Assembly: GCA_022457065.1 (NCBI GenBank)
Contig: JAJGBQ010000001.1
Span: forward strand, 7,068,001 to 7,132,000
Source: Curvularia sp. ZM96
Lineage: Eukaryota; Ascomycota; Dothideomycetes; Pleosporales; Pleosporaceae
Length of the DNA stretch: 64,000 nt
Direction of reading: 5' to 3'
Shown: positions 31,112 through 42,974 of the stretch, piece after piece
Position numbering within the stretch: the stretch's first letter is position 1
Layout: each line of letters begins with the position of its first letter
Position numbers and translations under genes: made by a program
The notes under the pieces: generated by a model
Seen by the model: the letters and a program-made list of their open reading frames with translations, nothing else
Database searches by the model: none
What the model was told of the DNA's origin: nothing

Positions 31112-31720
31112 AGTAACGTGATCTGTTGTCGATCTGCGGAAAATTAACCCCGCACTATTGCGGCTCTTAGCTCTCCTGGGATGTAGAGGACAGCAGATTG
31201 GACCAGATGGTATACTTTTTACAAGCTTCTGTATTTGGCCGCTGGTCTAGATATGCCAGTTCGGGGGTACCTAGTGTTAGGATGTTGATATGTACTCACT
31301 AGTAGTAGTAGAAATCGGAAGTTCGGGATTGCTTGCCAGCTCCGGGTGGCGACTTTATGTTTATTACAACGTCCTTCTATCGTTGGCGAGCACTGCATGC
31401 ACTACCGAGGTCTTGAGCTTCAGTTCTGACAGGAAGTCCGAAAATTTGTATGGGGGCGATTTTCATGGGGCAACAGAATGAAGCATTCAGATGTAACCAG
31501 GTGTAGATTGAACAAAGACAGGAAACGTTATCCAACCAGCATTGACGTTACTTTAACCTCAACGTTGTACCCCTCTCTAGGATGCCTCTTCGGTCTCAAA
31601 CAGTTAGAGTCACAGCCGGAGTGATATTAATAAAAGTTTGATAGAAAGCATGCTGACGAAAGACACGACTTTCTACGGACCGAAATTTCAAGTCAAACTG
31701 TTGTAAACGCAAGAACAAAC
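31112..31720. other. Intergenic flank between transposon and SDR gene
   Basis: A 609-bp stretch of normal composition. No family-like reading frame. It must carry the promoter of the SDR gene. Confidence 0.5.
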
Positions 31721-32855
31721 ATGAGTTCCACGCAACACGTTGCTATCGTAACCGAGGGTAATAGTGGCATGGGAATGGCATTGTCCCGGAGACTAGTAGA
31801 GAAGGGCTGGCAGGTTGCCATTGCGGACATTCAAGGGAATAAGGGGTTTGCTCAACGACTAGGTGATGCTGCCAGTTTCCACAGACGTGATGTGGCGGAT
31901 TATGATAGGTATGCACGTTTCTAGTTTAACGGCTGAAATGCTAACCAAAGAAGCCAGGCCGAGATGTTCCAGCAGGTGTGGGATCGCTATGGAAGGATCG
32001 ATGCGTTATGTGCCAACGCGGGTATTGTAGACAAAAGGCATGTTCTATGGATCACCTGATTAAACCACTGCTGAGAGATGGTAGCTCAATCTTCATTTTC
32101 GAGCACCGGGGATCTGACAAGTAAGACCTCTCTCGACTGGCCGCTGTTTTGACTAACTGTGAGAGAATCCCACCGAAACCAGACATGCTATGTACCGATG
32201 TAGATTACAAAGGCGTCGTATACGGTACACAGTTGGCGATCCACTTCTTCCGCAAGAACAAAGTAGCTGGTGGTAAAATCATCGCCACTGCCAGTGTCGC
32301 TAGGATTGTGCCTCATGAAACCTTTCCGGAGTACGACGGAGCCAAAGCAGCTGTGGACAATTTCGTTCGAGCAACGGCACGGATGTTGAAAGCGGTAAGT
32401 TTCATGGAAAGAAAACCGGCCTTGAAGTTGATACTAATGGCACGAAGAAGGAGAACATTATGATTAATGCAGTATGCCCTGGTGAGTACATATGATCTGA
32501 TATTGTCCTCAGGTCCGGACAACAAATTAACATTGCCAGGGATCGTGCATACACCTATCTTACCGCAGGGGTTGACTGATGCCGTGTCGGCAGAGTGGTG
32601 CGTGCCTTTCCATGTTCCCCATACCCGTGATTAACAGGCCATAGCTTAACACTAGCATCAACCGTGGTGAGCGGATATGAAAAGTTTCTCGATGACGACG
32701 CCTTATATGGGAGAGTTCTAGAATGCTCAGCGGACAAGCATTTTTTCCTCGAATCGCCAACGCTTGCCAATGGCCACGTGTCCAGGGCAGGCGTAACTGT
32801 CTGGGAACCGGCGTTCAAAATGCGGGTTCCATCCTTGGACTCTTTACTTGGCTAA
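31721..32855 (+). CDS. Short-chain dehydrogenase/reductase (15-PGDH-like)
   Basis: Seven exons (31721-31908, 31951-32037, 32085-32120, 32166-32394, 32448-32481, 32540-32597, 32645-32855) give about 280 aa. The NAD(P)-binding Rossmann start reads VTEGNSGMGMAL: the usual TGxxxGxG has Glu in place of the first Gly. The rest is intact: CANAGIV, the catalytic Ser in ATASVARI, the YxxxK pair in PEYDGAKAAV and the PGIVHTP loop. The segment TDVDYKGVVYGTQLAIHF is typical of fungal SDRs annotated as 15-hydroxyprostaglandin-dehydrogenase-like. Intron 2 uses a GC donor (AAAAG/GCATGT). The gene lies 0.6 kb from the transposon island. Because of the Gly-to-Glu change it may be an inactive or altered-cofactor copy. 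Confidence 0.78.
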
Positions 32856-34430
32856 CATAGAGTCCAGGTACCACAAGGAGAACTCTGGGCTGTCCGATGC
32901 AATTCCTTGAAAGAGGGGTGTAATTAGGGTTTAATGAGCACCCACAGGTACCCAGTAATCAAGATATGCTAGTAGACTATGCATGGGTGAAGAGTATGAA
33001 GGTCGAAGGTTCCGAGTGAGGGGTGATTTAGCAGGCAGATTGTAGACTTTGCAAGCCCAGCAAGCCTCGGTCCATATGGTCTTTTCGCCTAATTACTTTT
33101 CCCGTAGATCGGGGCGTCCGGGAATGACTCTCTGTCCATGTGCTGTTGCGGAGAGCCGGAAAGTGAGCATTACGAGCTCAACAAGGGTGGCAACTTGAAT
33201 GCCAGTGACTATTGACTGATCTGATCTGAGGGAGCAAACTGCCAGCAACTTCCATGCAGATAACTTTGCCAGATCAGGTAGCTGCAGAATGGTCGGTAAA
33301 GTCGGTATTGGGTGCATGCTGGTACTAATGGCAAAATGGGTCCACGCGGCAGCCAAAGAGGCCTTAACTGACCGGAAACGCCGTAGAGCGTGCTGACAGC
33401 CAGTTGTCCGGTGGCTGTCTACGCATGCTGTTGGAGAGAGAGAGAGAGAGTAATGCAGGCCTGGCCCAAACTGACTAGCAATTCAGCTGGATTTCGACAA
33501 GTAGTGGTGGACGGCTGGAGCGCGTATGGGTGGGTTGCCTTGGGGAGGAGTGGTAGAGAAGTGTCGAGCAATATCAATAGCATGGAGCAGAAAGGGGCAT
33601 GTGTACGGCGTGGCTTATTGGCTTGGCGATCTGGAGTATTGTAGGGTGTTGGATGACAGCGCGAAAACGAGATTTTTGCTGGGACAGCTGATGACGAGTC
33701 TAGCGCTAAAACATCCTGTCAATAACTCGGCGGCTTAAAGGCAATAGGAAGGCTTTCCACGGAGGTTGGGCACTTTGTTCGAGCAGTTGCATGCCTATTC
33801 TATAGACTGGGGCTGTCGGGCTATTGCCCTCTCAGCGACGACCTTGCCGCATGTTATCGGCAATCGATGCGGACGTGCAGCTGATGGACAGAGTGAATTC
33901 TATTGCCATGCCGGGGGTAAATCCTTGGCGGGCTGGATTAGGCTTCGGCCGCCCAGGAACCATGGCGTCCCGTTGGTGTGGCCAGAACACCGTTCGATGA
34001 GGTTACTGGATAGTGCATTGCACTAATTAATGCACCCCCCGGCCTATCAAAGTCGCTCGACTTCCAGACCATGGCTTGTCAGCGGTCAAATGGACGCGTC
34101 CCGCATGCCTACGGGGGACAGTGGCTTTAGCAGACCCGCCATGGGGGCTGTGGCGTGCAGGATTCTCAAGGCCATGGCAATCATCATAAGGGCTCCTCGC
34201 GCCCATGTCTGGCGACCTTCAAAGGATACGAGTCTGTCGTAAACGGCTGTTGGGTCGACGATCGACATACACAAGCAAGCCCCGCCAACTGGTTGTCACT
34301 CTTTGCCCTATCCTCCCCATTACCGTTGTCTACCCCTGGCGACCCGCTAAACAGACCTCGGCCACTTAGGCGTCTGCTGCAGGTACCCGGATCAAAGCCT
34401 CCAGACAAAGGACACAGGTCGTTGACGGTT

Positions 34431-34486
<56 letters not shown>

Positions 34487-34581
34487 GCCTGTTGGGCAGT
34501 GAGAGAAGAAGACGGTCATGGGCTGCATGAAAGTCTCGCCATTTCCTGGACAAATATAGGATCGCCCGGCCGTTTGTCGAA
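32856..34581. other. Intergenic 1.7 kb with microsatellites
   Basis: No coding frame with family support. It holds a (GA)n tract at 33433-33450 and a 51-bp (GT)n tract at 34434-34484, the latter about 100 bp upstream of the next start codon. Confidence 0.55.
34434..34484. repeat. (GT)n microsatellite
   Basis: An uninterrupted 51-bp GT repeat. It sits in the likely promoter or 5' UTR of the downstream surface-protein gene, so its length could vary between strains. Confidence 0.97.
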
Positions 34582-35771
34582 ATGGGCGCACAAACTTCTG
34601 TCAATACTTCCGAGTTGGTAGCGATCCCGTCGCACCATCATCCCCTGCCAACGCTGCAGAGGGAACACGAAAACCGCCGCCGTTGTGGCTCCATATATCT
34701 GCCTGTGTCACCACGGGTCGGCTCTGGCATCCGCGCGCTGCTCCTGTTGCTCGTCGCATTTCTGTCCTGCACTTCCCTGGCCGCTCCCGCTATCGCGACT
34801 GGAACCCATGTTGATCGACCAGTGCTGCTCGTGGAAGACGATCTCTCCTGGACTGGATCGGCACTGCACCTCGATCTCAGCCCTCCGCCACAAGTGCCGC
34901 AGTTAATGCCTCCTCTAAAGGCCGCCGACGATGCCACCCACATCCGCGCATCCCCGCCGTCGAAACGCGCCATCGATACCGACTCTAATGCGACCGATGG
35001 CGATTTCTCGGTCCCTACGCCCTTTGATTCGGCGCTGTCCAACAACTTCACAAACTCCTGTGCCAAGTTCATAAATAGCATGCGCCAAAATGCCGACTTC
35101 CAGAACTGCCATCCGTTCTCATTGCTACTACAGGTACGATTTTGGTCGATATTTCTGTGCCTAGAGAAGAATCTAACAGTCTTCAGACATCGAGCGGTTT
35201 CTTTGATGCCTCCAAATCCACACTTCGTATCACCCAGACCCTCGACGCGACCTGTTCAGTCAACGCGACACAATGCAAACCAATCATGGACAATTTGGCC
35301 GCGCAACTTTTGTCATCTTCAGCATGCAAAGCCGATTACGACAGTGACAACCCCATGGTGCTGCAGGCCTATAATGGCCTAATTGCCTATCTACCGTCAT
35401 ACCAGGCGAGTTGCTTGCACGGCAAAGACGGCAACTACTGCTTTGCGAGCGCCGTCACCAACACCACGTCGCCTGGAGACGCCTATCCATACTATCTGCC
35501 CATTGGACAGGAACTCCCAGGAGGATCACGGCCAACCTGCAACTCATGCTTGAAACAAGCAATGGGTGTGTTTGCGTCTTACAGCAACAACGCTACACAA
35601 CCCCTTTCCAAAACATATGCCTCGGCCGCGCAGCAAATCTCAATAGGATGTGGCTCGAATTATCTTGATGTCACCGCTGCTCCCCTCAAGAGTGCCGCAT
35701 CCGCAACCAGCACACCACTTACGCCGATAATTACTCTTATTTTAATGTTTTTACTTTACTTCTTCCAGTGA
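34582..35771 (+). CDS. Putative GPI-anchored, Cys-containing surface protein
   Basis: Two exons (34582-35133, 35187-35771) give about 378 aa. After about 50 polar residues there is a hydrophobic segment IRALLLLLVAFLSCTSLAA that looks like a signal sequence or signal anchor; a downstream start closer to it is possible but not visible as ATG. The mature part has regularly spaced Cys (SCAKFINSM, NCHPFSLLLQ, ATCSV, QCKPIM, SSACKADY, SCLHGKDGNYCF, TCNSCLKQAM, GCGSNYL) and many N-x-S/T sites. The C-terminus is a Ser/Ala-rich linker followed by a hydrophobic tail ending LMFLLYFFQ, as in GPI-anchor signals. It resembles a fungal domain of unknown function (DUF7729-like, from memory). Likely cell-wall or plasma-membrane protein; function unknown. 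Confidence 0.78.
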
Positions 35772-37252
35772 TGGAGCTATACCCCCGCATGTACTTTTCT
35801 TGTAGATATGTTGTTTTTTGTAAGCACCCGACCTCATAGAACAAAGAGTTGTTTGTTAGCGATGGCGCATGGGTACTTTTATATTTATATACCATGATAT
35901 GTTGCAGAGGCGGACAAAGATCTTATGTGGTCTTGGGACCCCAGAACACTGGGCTTTTGTATATGACAAAGAGTGCGTGGGACAATTCGTAATCATGGCC
36001 ATGCACACATGAGCGATGTCACACCAAGGCCCTTCCTAGCTGGAAAAGTGGCTACATGATTCAACAATGAGAAAACATTGAGAATGTACTTGAAAATAGC
36101 CGCAAACATTGTTTCGTGAACACATGTCCATGCCGTCCGGTCATGGACCTATCGGAGTGCTACGCTTGTTTCCACAGAGTATGAAGGGCCATCACATTGG
36201 ACTCAGGAAGCACAACGCTCAAGCCACGCAATCTATCCGCTGTGGTCGAGCACTTATCCAGGCTCGCCCCGCCCGAAATTGGCAGACCCGATCGTTGTCA
36301 TTTTGATCTAGAATGGGGTTTCGTGGCGGAAACCATGGAACCACCATCCATGCTAAGGGTTTGGCGACGATGATATGCGGGTCTGCGGGTCTGCGGGCAG
36401 CACACACGTCATGGACGCGTGCGCCATCGTGGATCAAGCCCGGCATTAGGAATTCAGCATTGCTCGGCTGTGTGAGTCTGCTATTTCTGTGTCCTGAAAC
36501 GTGCTGTATGCTCGTCACGTGGACGTTATACCTAAGGTGTCGTGATCTGACATAACAGAACCCCTGGGTTGTTAGACGTTGGCGAAAGCGCTTCACGGCC
36601 CTACATAATATCGCCGAGTCACACTCCGTGCCAACAAGTCCCAACAGCAATGCGTTCCTAGTGTTCTGTCAGCCGTCACAATGAAGCGCATCAAAGAGCG
36701 GCCCAAGGCGAGACCCGCAAATTTCCGCCTGCTGGTTGTACCAATGCCCACTCATGCCCTATCGATACAGCCCCGCGTACCGGTGGGTCCTGCGACCATC
36801 CTGTCATCTCAAACACGACCACCCGGGCATGGATGATCCGCGCGGTCACAGGTCTTCACCTATGACAGGGCCGTCTTGGTCTTGCTAGTATGTCAAACGC
36901 TTCATGGCCTCGGAGGGCCTGACCACTCATCGCTCGGCTGTGTCCCATGTCCATTCCTAGACCTGAGACACCCAGCTTCGTCGCAAGAGCTTACTATGCG
37001 CGTCCCCATCTCCTCTCTTATTCCTTCATTTCATCACTAGTGACCATTGAAAAAGGACGATATTAATCGGGCTGGGACCGGTCTCCTTGTTGTTCTGTCG
37101 TTGCGTAGTCATTCTCTTCATCGCCTCCCCACGCTCTCTACCAGATTACACGCTCCCTACCAACGGGTCTATCCAGACAGTTCCATTCATTCGAGTCTCT
37201 TTAGCAACGCTACACACGCTCTTTATCACACAATTTCCCTGTTTCGACCATC
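35772..37252. other. Intergenic 1.5 kb, no gene supported
   Basis: Short frames only (for example 36219-36650 minus), none with family features. The last 250 bp are pyrimidine-rich (CTCTCTTATTCCTTC and similar), as in fungal promoters and 5' UTRs upstream of the next start. Confidence 0.55.
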
Positions 37253-39408
37253 ATGACGGCCAACATCACCACCCAGCACACTCTAGCCCTCACCCCTTCG
37301 GCGCGTGAAGACATCGTCAGCGCACTGCTCAGTGATTATGGTAATTCCTTTGAGCCTGGCGACCCGTCCCCTTCATTGCATTCCCCTGCGCCGGCGACCA
37401 AGGAACTTCCCCCACCTCCACCACCACAGTCAGACAGCATTGCGCGCAAACCTCTGCCGGCCTCAGAGCGAATGGATGCCAAGTTTCAACTACGAGGTAA
37501 GTCAGTCCTTGATGTCTGATACAATGGAACCAACGGGACTGTGGACCTCAATTCTGTTTGCTTGTTGCGAACCATAGCACGGGTCCACACTGACCATGCC
37601 CTGGTTTCACGTCATCATATACATTGTCATGCCTTCGTTACCTTCTTTGCAACCCGCCAGCCATAGCCACGGAACAAACAACAACCTTTAATCAAGCCGA
37701 GTATACTGACATCTCACAGATGATCAAGACGCACTCGTGTCGCCAACTAGCTCGGTCGAAGGCTCTCCACAACCAAGGAAGCGGATTGTGTCACGCAGCC
37801 TGTCTCGTGGTTCCAAACCGGCTTCTCTGAAGCTGACCATCAGCAACGGTTCAACAGCCACAATTCCCTCTCCACCTGGTGTTTCAGTGTCATCTCAATC
37901 CATCGCTTCACCAGACTCTGCAGTGAAGGACCTTCCTCCACCACCTCCGCCCAAATCAGAGCGGAGGGCCAACGAGAGGGAGGATATGGGAAGCAAAACA
38001 TCAAAGCAAGCCAGAGAGCTTGCGCGAAACGATTCACTGTTATCACAGGGCAAATCCACTGATGCCACTTCTTCGCCAATTGTAAAACGCAAGGCTGTTC
38101 CAGAATCTGGCGCAAAGAGTTTCAAGAGCCTGGCCGAATTGGGAAATGGGCCACGAGGAAGAAGACTCGCACTCGCGGCTCCTACGTCCGCACCAAGGAC
38201 TGAAAATGTCCAAGTCCAAACAACCATTCCTAAGCCTCAAGAGAATCTGCGTGATACACAAGCGCAGCTCCCACCAACACCAGATGAAGAGAAGGATGAA
38301 CCCGGAACTTTGGCGCAACCGAAGAAAGTATTCGGCCTGCCCTCGAATCCCCGTGTCAACTCTCTCGGCTCACCTGTGAACGTGCGTAGTAACGCGGGAT
38401 TGAGTGTCTTGAAGGTATATATCTACCTCCCTTTTCCAGCACCAGTACTCGTAAGATAAGACGCTTCTGCGACATGGCAGAGCTTTCAGGGTACTTGGAG
38501 CCCTCCTCCATTATTGTGAACTTGAAAAATTAACTTGAACCGTACAGGCACAGAGGCCAGCTCCTCCAATCCCTACCATGGACATACGCCCTACCACTCC
38601 AGAGCCAACACCTTCTCCCACACTGAAGCCTATTATGGCGAGAAGGGATTGCGAAATCTCTCCTGTCTCGCCATTGCCTCCTCCGAGCAACCCGAGATCT
38701 TCCTCTGTCTACGAGGCATCTCCAATTGAAGCTGAGCCCCAGCAACAACCGCCACCGTCAGCTCAGCAGGTCATCTCAGCAACCGCAAACCCCGCTCCTC
38801 CGTATGCCCCAACACCACCCATCAACGCCCCACCGCCCGCTCGCATCACTTCACTGGAATTTCCGGCAAGAACTGACTCGCGCCCCATGAGCGCGCCCTC
38901 ACGTCCAACATCCATGAGCATGGAAGCCTCGAACTTGTCACCCTTCCCGGGTCCTTCCGTCCCCTCCTCCCCCGTCGCTGAACAAAGCCGTGGTAGCGGT
39001 CCGCAAATCACCATCGAATCCGACGAGCCCGTGGAGCCCGCCACGCCTCCACCTTTCGTGCCCCTGACCCAGCAATCCATCTCCCTGCCCCTCTCACTCA
39101 TCCCGCAAATCACGAACAAGCATCTGCACTGCTACACGGGCCACGCGCAGAATATCTGGTCCAACAATCTGTTCCAACCAATGGGGTGCATGGTGTGTCA
39201 TGACAACGGCAAGGAGCGCAAGTGGTCATGTACGTGGTGCCAGTTGAGGATTTGCAAGGGTTGTAGCGATGAGTTGATGATGCTTCCGGGGAAGAACCTG
39301 GCGATGTTGATGGAGAAAAAGGGTGGAGTGAATAGGGAGATGGAGAAGATCGAAGAGGAGGAGGGAAATATGGGCGTTGCAATGTATAATGGGGAAAACA
39401 ATATGTGA
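37253..39408 (+). CDS. Uncharacterised proline-rich protein with C-terminal Cys zinc-binding module
   Basis: Three exons (37253-37496, 37720-38414, 38548-39408) give about 599 aa. Most of the protein is low-complexity and probably disordered: polyproline runs (ELPPPPPP, DLPPPPPP), SP/TP sites and an Arg/Ser-rich stretch (RKRIVSRSLSRGSK). The last 120 residues are ordered: KHLHCYTGH, then CMVCHD, WSCTWCQLRICKGCSDEL, a run of CxxC pairs that could bind two zinc ions, RING- or B-box-like, followed by an acidic Glu-rich helix. I do not recognise the family. The polyproline and SP motifs suggest SH3/WW partners and kinase targets, as in cytoskeletal or signalling scaffolds. The 223-bp first intron is unusually long and could hide a small exon. 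Confidence 0.75.
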
Positions 39409-39680
39409 AATGAGAGAAAGAAAGAAGAGTAAGGGCAGGATCCGTCTCCATCATGCACGACAGTATGATAATTTGTGTTCGGGCTAGTACCACATCTACA
39501 CATACGCAAACGTCTCTTGCGGGAACATGAGGAATTTTCCTTTTTTTTCGTTCATTTTCCTCATCTTTGATACCACTAGATTGATACTCAATCGCACTCA
39601 CCTCAAATTTCTATTCTTCAATAGCAAGAAATGCATTATTTTCCACAGAAATCTTTCCACACATTCAACGTCTATATCAT

Positions 39681-40976
39681 TCATCTCCTTTCTTCCCTCT
39701 CCCTGATTTCCCTCAACACTCCCACGACACGCGGCAGCACCGTCTCCGCACTCTCACTCAGCCTGACCCCCCTCCTCCCCGTCTCCGTATCCTCCAAATC
39801 ACCAAAAAACGCTTCTTCACCCCGCACACCACCCATATTCAACACTCCAATCGGCAAGTGCATCTCCTTTGCTTTCTTAACTAGTCTCCAGGCAGAATAA
39901 GTAGCAAGACTGCTTCCGATGACGAGCAATCTCCCCGCAGCCTCGACGGCCGCTTCAGCCGCGTCCTTGGTAGCTGCGGGTATCGACTCGCCAAACATGA
40001 TGACGGCGGGTTTAAGCACGCCGGCTTCGCTCGAGGGGTCCCACGCCCCGTCCTTATCAACCTGGACACGCAACGTGCCGGCGTTTAGTCGTTTCGGGGG
40101 TTTCTCGAGACACGTAGGGCACGCGGGGTAGCGGAAGGTAGTATAGGGTGCGTTGGGTATATCGACGTCGCCGTCGGGGTTCGTCTTGAGGCCTTTTTTG
40201 CGGCGCTCGATTGGGTTCTCGGTGTCGAGGGCGCCAGTCTGTAGCATTTCGGCGAGAAAGGCGGCCCAGGAGGGGTTTAGAGCGGCAAGTTGGTCCTGGA
40301 ATGTGCGACGGGAGTACTCATTGCGACAGGTTATGCAAACGAGGTTGCGGAGGTATCCATGAAGTTCTATGGTAGGGAGATGGGGGTGGGCGGTTAGGTG
40401 GAAGGAGTCGACGTCTGTAGAATCTGTATCAGCATGAGTGTGTTCTAGCACTCAAGAAACAACGATGAAATTGTTCTTGGGTTGCCCTGCGGATTTCTCA
40501 GCAGGAAAGGGAGCACACATACTCTGCGTAACCACCTTATCCACGACACCCAAGCGTCCCAGCTCCCCACAAGCCTCATGCGTCGCGTTCGCCTTTGCCC
40601 GCTCCAAATTCGTCCAGCCGATAAAGCTCCTCGCCCAATATCTTTTCCGCGCCTCGTGGCTCTCGCAAAACTCATTGTAGTAGATGGGTCGGTACGTTTT
40701 ATTGAGCCTATACGTCCCGTTTGCGCCACGGTAGTCCGCAAGTCCAGATGCTACCGATATGCCTGCCCCGGTAAGCAGCAGCGTCTTGCCAGTGGAATCT
40801 GCACCATTGCGATCGAGTCCGTGTGGACGACGACGCGACGAAGATGACAGCGAAGGCGATAGGAAATCTACCAACGCGGCAATGGCTCCGCTGGGTGTCG
40901 TGGCGCTCGCGGGAATGATCCTCGGCGCGGGGAGGGGATCAGTGTAGGGAATGCGGAGGAGCGGCGCGCGGAGCAT
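39681..40976 (-). CDS. Class II (SIRT4-like) sirtuin NAD-dependent deacylase
   Basis: Two exons (40976-40523, 40414-39681) give about 395 aa. The intron (40415-40522) splits the invariant TQNVD motif: exon 1 ends VVTQ plus one base and exon 2 supplies NVDSFH. Other sirtuin signatures: GAGISVASGLADYRG (NAD site), catalytic His in IELHGYL, zinc Cys pairs CITC and CPTC, and GSSLATYSA. The N-terminus has Arg without acidic residues in its first 30 positions (LRAPLLRIPYTDPLPAPRII), compatible with mitochondrial import as for SIRT4/5-type enzymes. A longer than usual insert separates the two zinc Cys pairs (about 70 residues). It converges on the proline-rich gene with 272 bp between stops. Confidence 0.92.
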
Positions 40977-42089
40977 GGCTCAGTCGCCAGCATGTAGGAG
41001 GAGAAGGGAGAAGGGGAGATGTCCACCCTGGTTATTCTGCCTTGTGCTATCGTTCAATCATCCTCGTCGTGAGGCGGTGGCTGCTGTTTCGCCGCGCCAG
41101 TCGTCGAATGTGGTTATGTCATGGTGCTCCTCTAGCGCCGAATCGGCCTTGGGCGCGCGGGTGCAGGCGCGTGCTCACGATCCATCGCGTGCAGGGTGCC
41201 AGACGGGGAGGCGTATCGTTGCCGCATGCATGGGGCGGTTATTTTTAGGTGAGGCTCTGCGAAAGGCTATGCGCAGGTCACGCTGGGCTATCTGCCCTTT
41301 TTTCTGTGTATGTGGGCATGTTTACAAGTCCGTGGCGTAAGGCTTCAGGTGAGAGGCTGTGTATGCGGCGCGGGGCTGTGGGCTTGTGTAACAAGGAAGA
41401 TGCTCGACTTGACGATAGAGGGATCTGAGAGTGGTGCTTTTACGATTCATTGACAAAGAAGCGTATGCAATTATGGCTCCGAATACGTAGTACCGTTGGC
41501 TCATTCATGTTAGGTAGATGACCAGTTGCTCTGATCAGCAGTCGGGTAGAAAAGTGAAATCCCTTATTCACATGCTGAAGAAAAGGTATCCTTGAAGCAA
41601 CGGATGAGAAGGAGAAAAGAAATAATATTGAAAAGAATCGTAAGAAATACAAAAAAAGTTACACAAGACCATCTCCTCGTAACGCAGACATGATCTCAAA
41701 TGTTCGCCAACATATATCCAAAGAGAAGAAAGAAGTAGAAATATCGGAAAAGTAAAATGCCCATACTGCTTCAGGGCTCAGCGCAAGCGAATGTCCTGCT
41801 TATCCAATCCCTATTACCATTGTCCGCTGTTCTGTGCGAACAGATCGAGTGTATAGAACGACTGCTGTACTGACAGTCTAAGGCCAACCTTGGAGGTGTA
41901 TGTCTTGAATAGAAGCTACCTTACGGTAGTGATGGGTATCGGGGTGTTTCCGGGAGGGTATAGGTACAGAAAAGAGATGGCCTTCCGGCGGAGGTAAGGC
42001 GGAAGAGTCGTAAGGATCGTGACAATGAGATACTGAGAAAATGAGAAAAAGGAAACAAGGCCGAAGCCTAAAGCAAAGACGTCAATCGT
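40977..42089. other. Intergenic 1.1 kb: sirtuin promoter and Myb gene 3' region
   Basis: No coding frame with family features. The frame at 40951-41340 (plus) has arbitrary composition and overlaps the sirtuin start, so it is not called. The 41650-42060 part is A/G-rich and probably 3' UTR of the Myb gene. Confidence 0.5.
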
Positions 42090-42974
42090 CTATTGCTGGT
42101 GTGGAAGCTGGTGCGACGAGTATGCCATCGACTGACTGTGCATTGGTTGTTGCATTGGCTGCTGTAGCGGTTGTTGAACTGACTGTTGCATAGGCTGTTG
42201 CAACGGTTGTTGAATTCCTTGCTGCATAGGCTGTTGGATTGGTTGCTGCATGGACTGCTGCATAGGCTGATGCATAGCCTGCTGCACCGACTGCTGCATG
42301 TGATGCGGGTGCTGTTGCATCGGGTGAAGCATGGACTGGATGCTTGGAACGCGCTGCTGTTGCTGTTGGGGGTAGCTGGGGTACGCAGAGTAATGGGACT
42401 CGGGGATGGTGGACATGTGAGACATATCAACATGTTGTTGATCCTCATGTTCTTCTTCGAGGTCAGAAATGCCTATTCCGCTGTCTTCATAGTCGTGGTA
42501 GGTACCATTCTCGAGCTTCTTCTGTGCCGACCTCGAAGCCTGCGTGAGATTCTTGAGTCCCTTCTCCATGCACTTGGATTTAGTCAGTACAGTGTATGAC
42601 AAGACATCAGTTCAACAACAAGTACTCACTTTTTGCTCAACAAGCTGCCATTTCTCCCCAACACGGGCAGCAAGCAAACTCCACATTTCCTGTCGCATTT
42701 CCATATAGGCCTGGGCGAGGACTTCCAGCTTGACGCCATCCCACTGCTCCGCATTTTGCCTCTCCATCAACCGCTCGTGACGCTTACGGCAGGCATTTGG
42801 AGTCTTGGATGGAAAGTGCTTTGGTCCGATCTGGTTCCAGTTGAGGCCTTGGGCTCTAGCGCGAATGAGCGTTTCGTCATCCTTGGTAGACCAGGAGGAG
42901 CTTCGAGTTCCGCCTGCGGCTGAGGCAGTCGACACGGAATGGCGATGCGCCGGACCCTTATCAATCTTAGGCAT
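42090..42974 (-). CDS. Myb/SANT-like protein with glutamine-rich tail
   Basis: Two exons (42974-42630, 42572-42090; intron 57 bp) give about 275 aa. I start at the ATG at 42972-42974 (MPKIDKGPAHRHS). Residues about 25-80 form a Myb-like DNA-binding domain: SSSWSTKDDETLIRARAQ, LNWNQIGPKHFPSKTPNAC, RKRHERLM. An EEEHED acidic patch follows in exon 2. The last 95 residues are a Gln/Met/Pro/His repeat built on QQPMQQ variants, a likely activation or low-complexity assembly region. It is presumably a nuclear regulator; targets unknown. Confidence 0.85.

Noticed and set aside
32856..34430. A gene in the long gap after the SDR
   Set aside because: Several short frames on both strands, none longer than about 90 codons with family features or sensible splice joins.
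37497..37719. A hidden middle exon in the 223-bp intron of the proline-rich gene
   Set aside because: Donor and acceptor signals exist inside, but no option adds a convincing in-frame segment; kept as one intron.
40951..41340. 129-codon plus-strand frame at the sirtuin start
   Set aside because: Antisense to the sirtuin N-terminus and without any recognisable feature.
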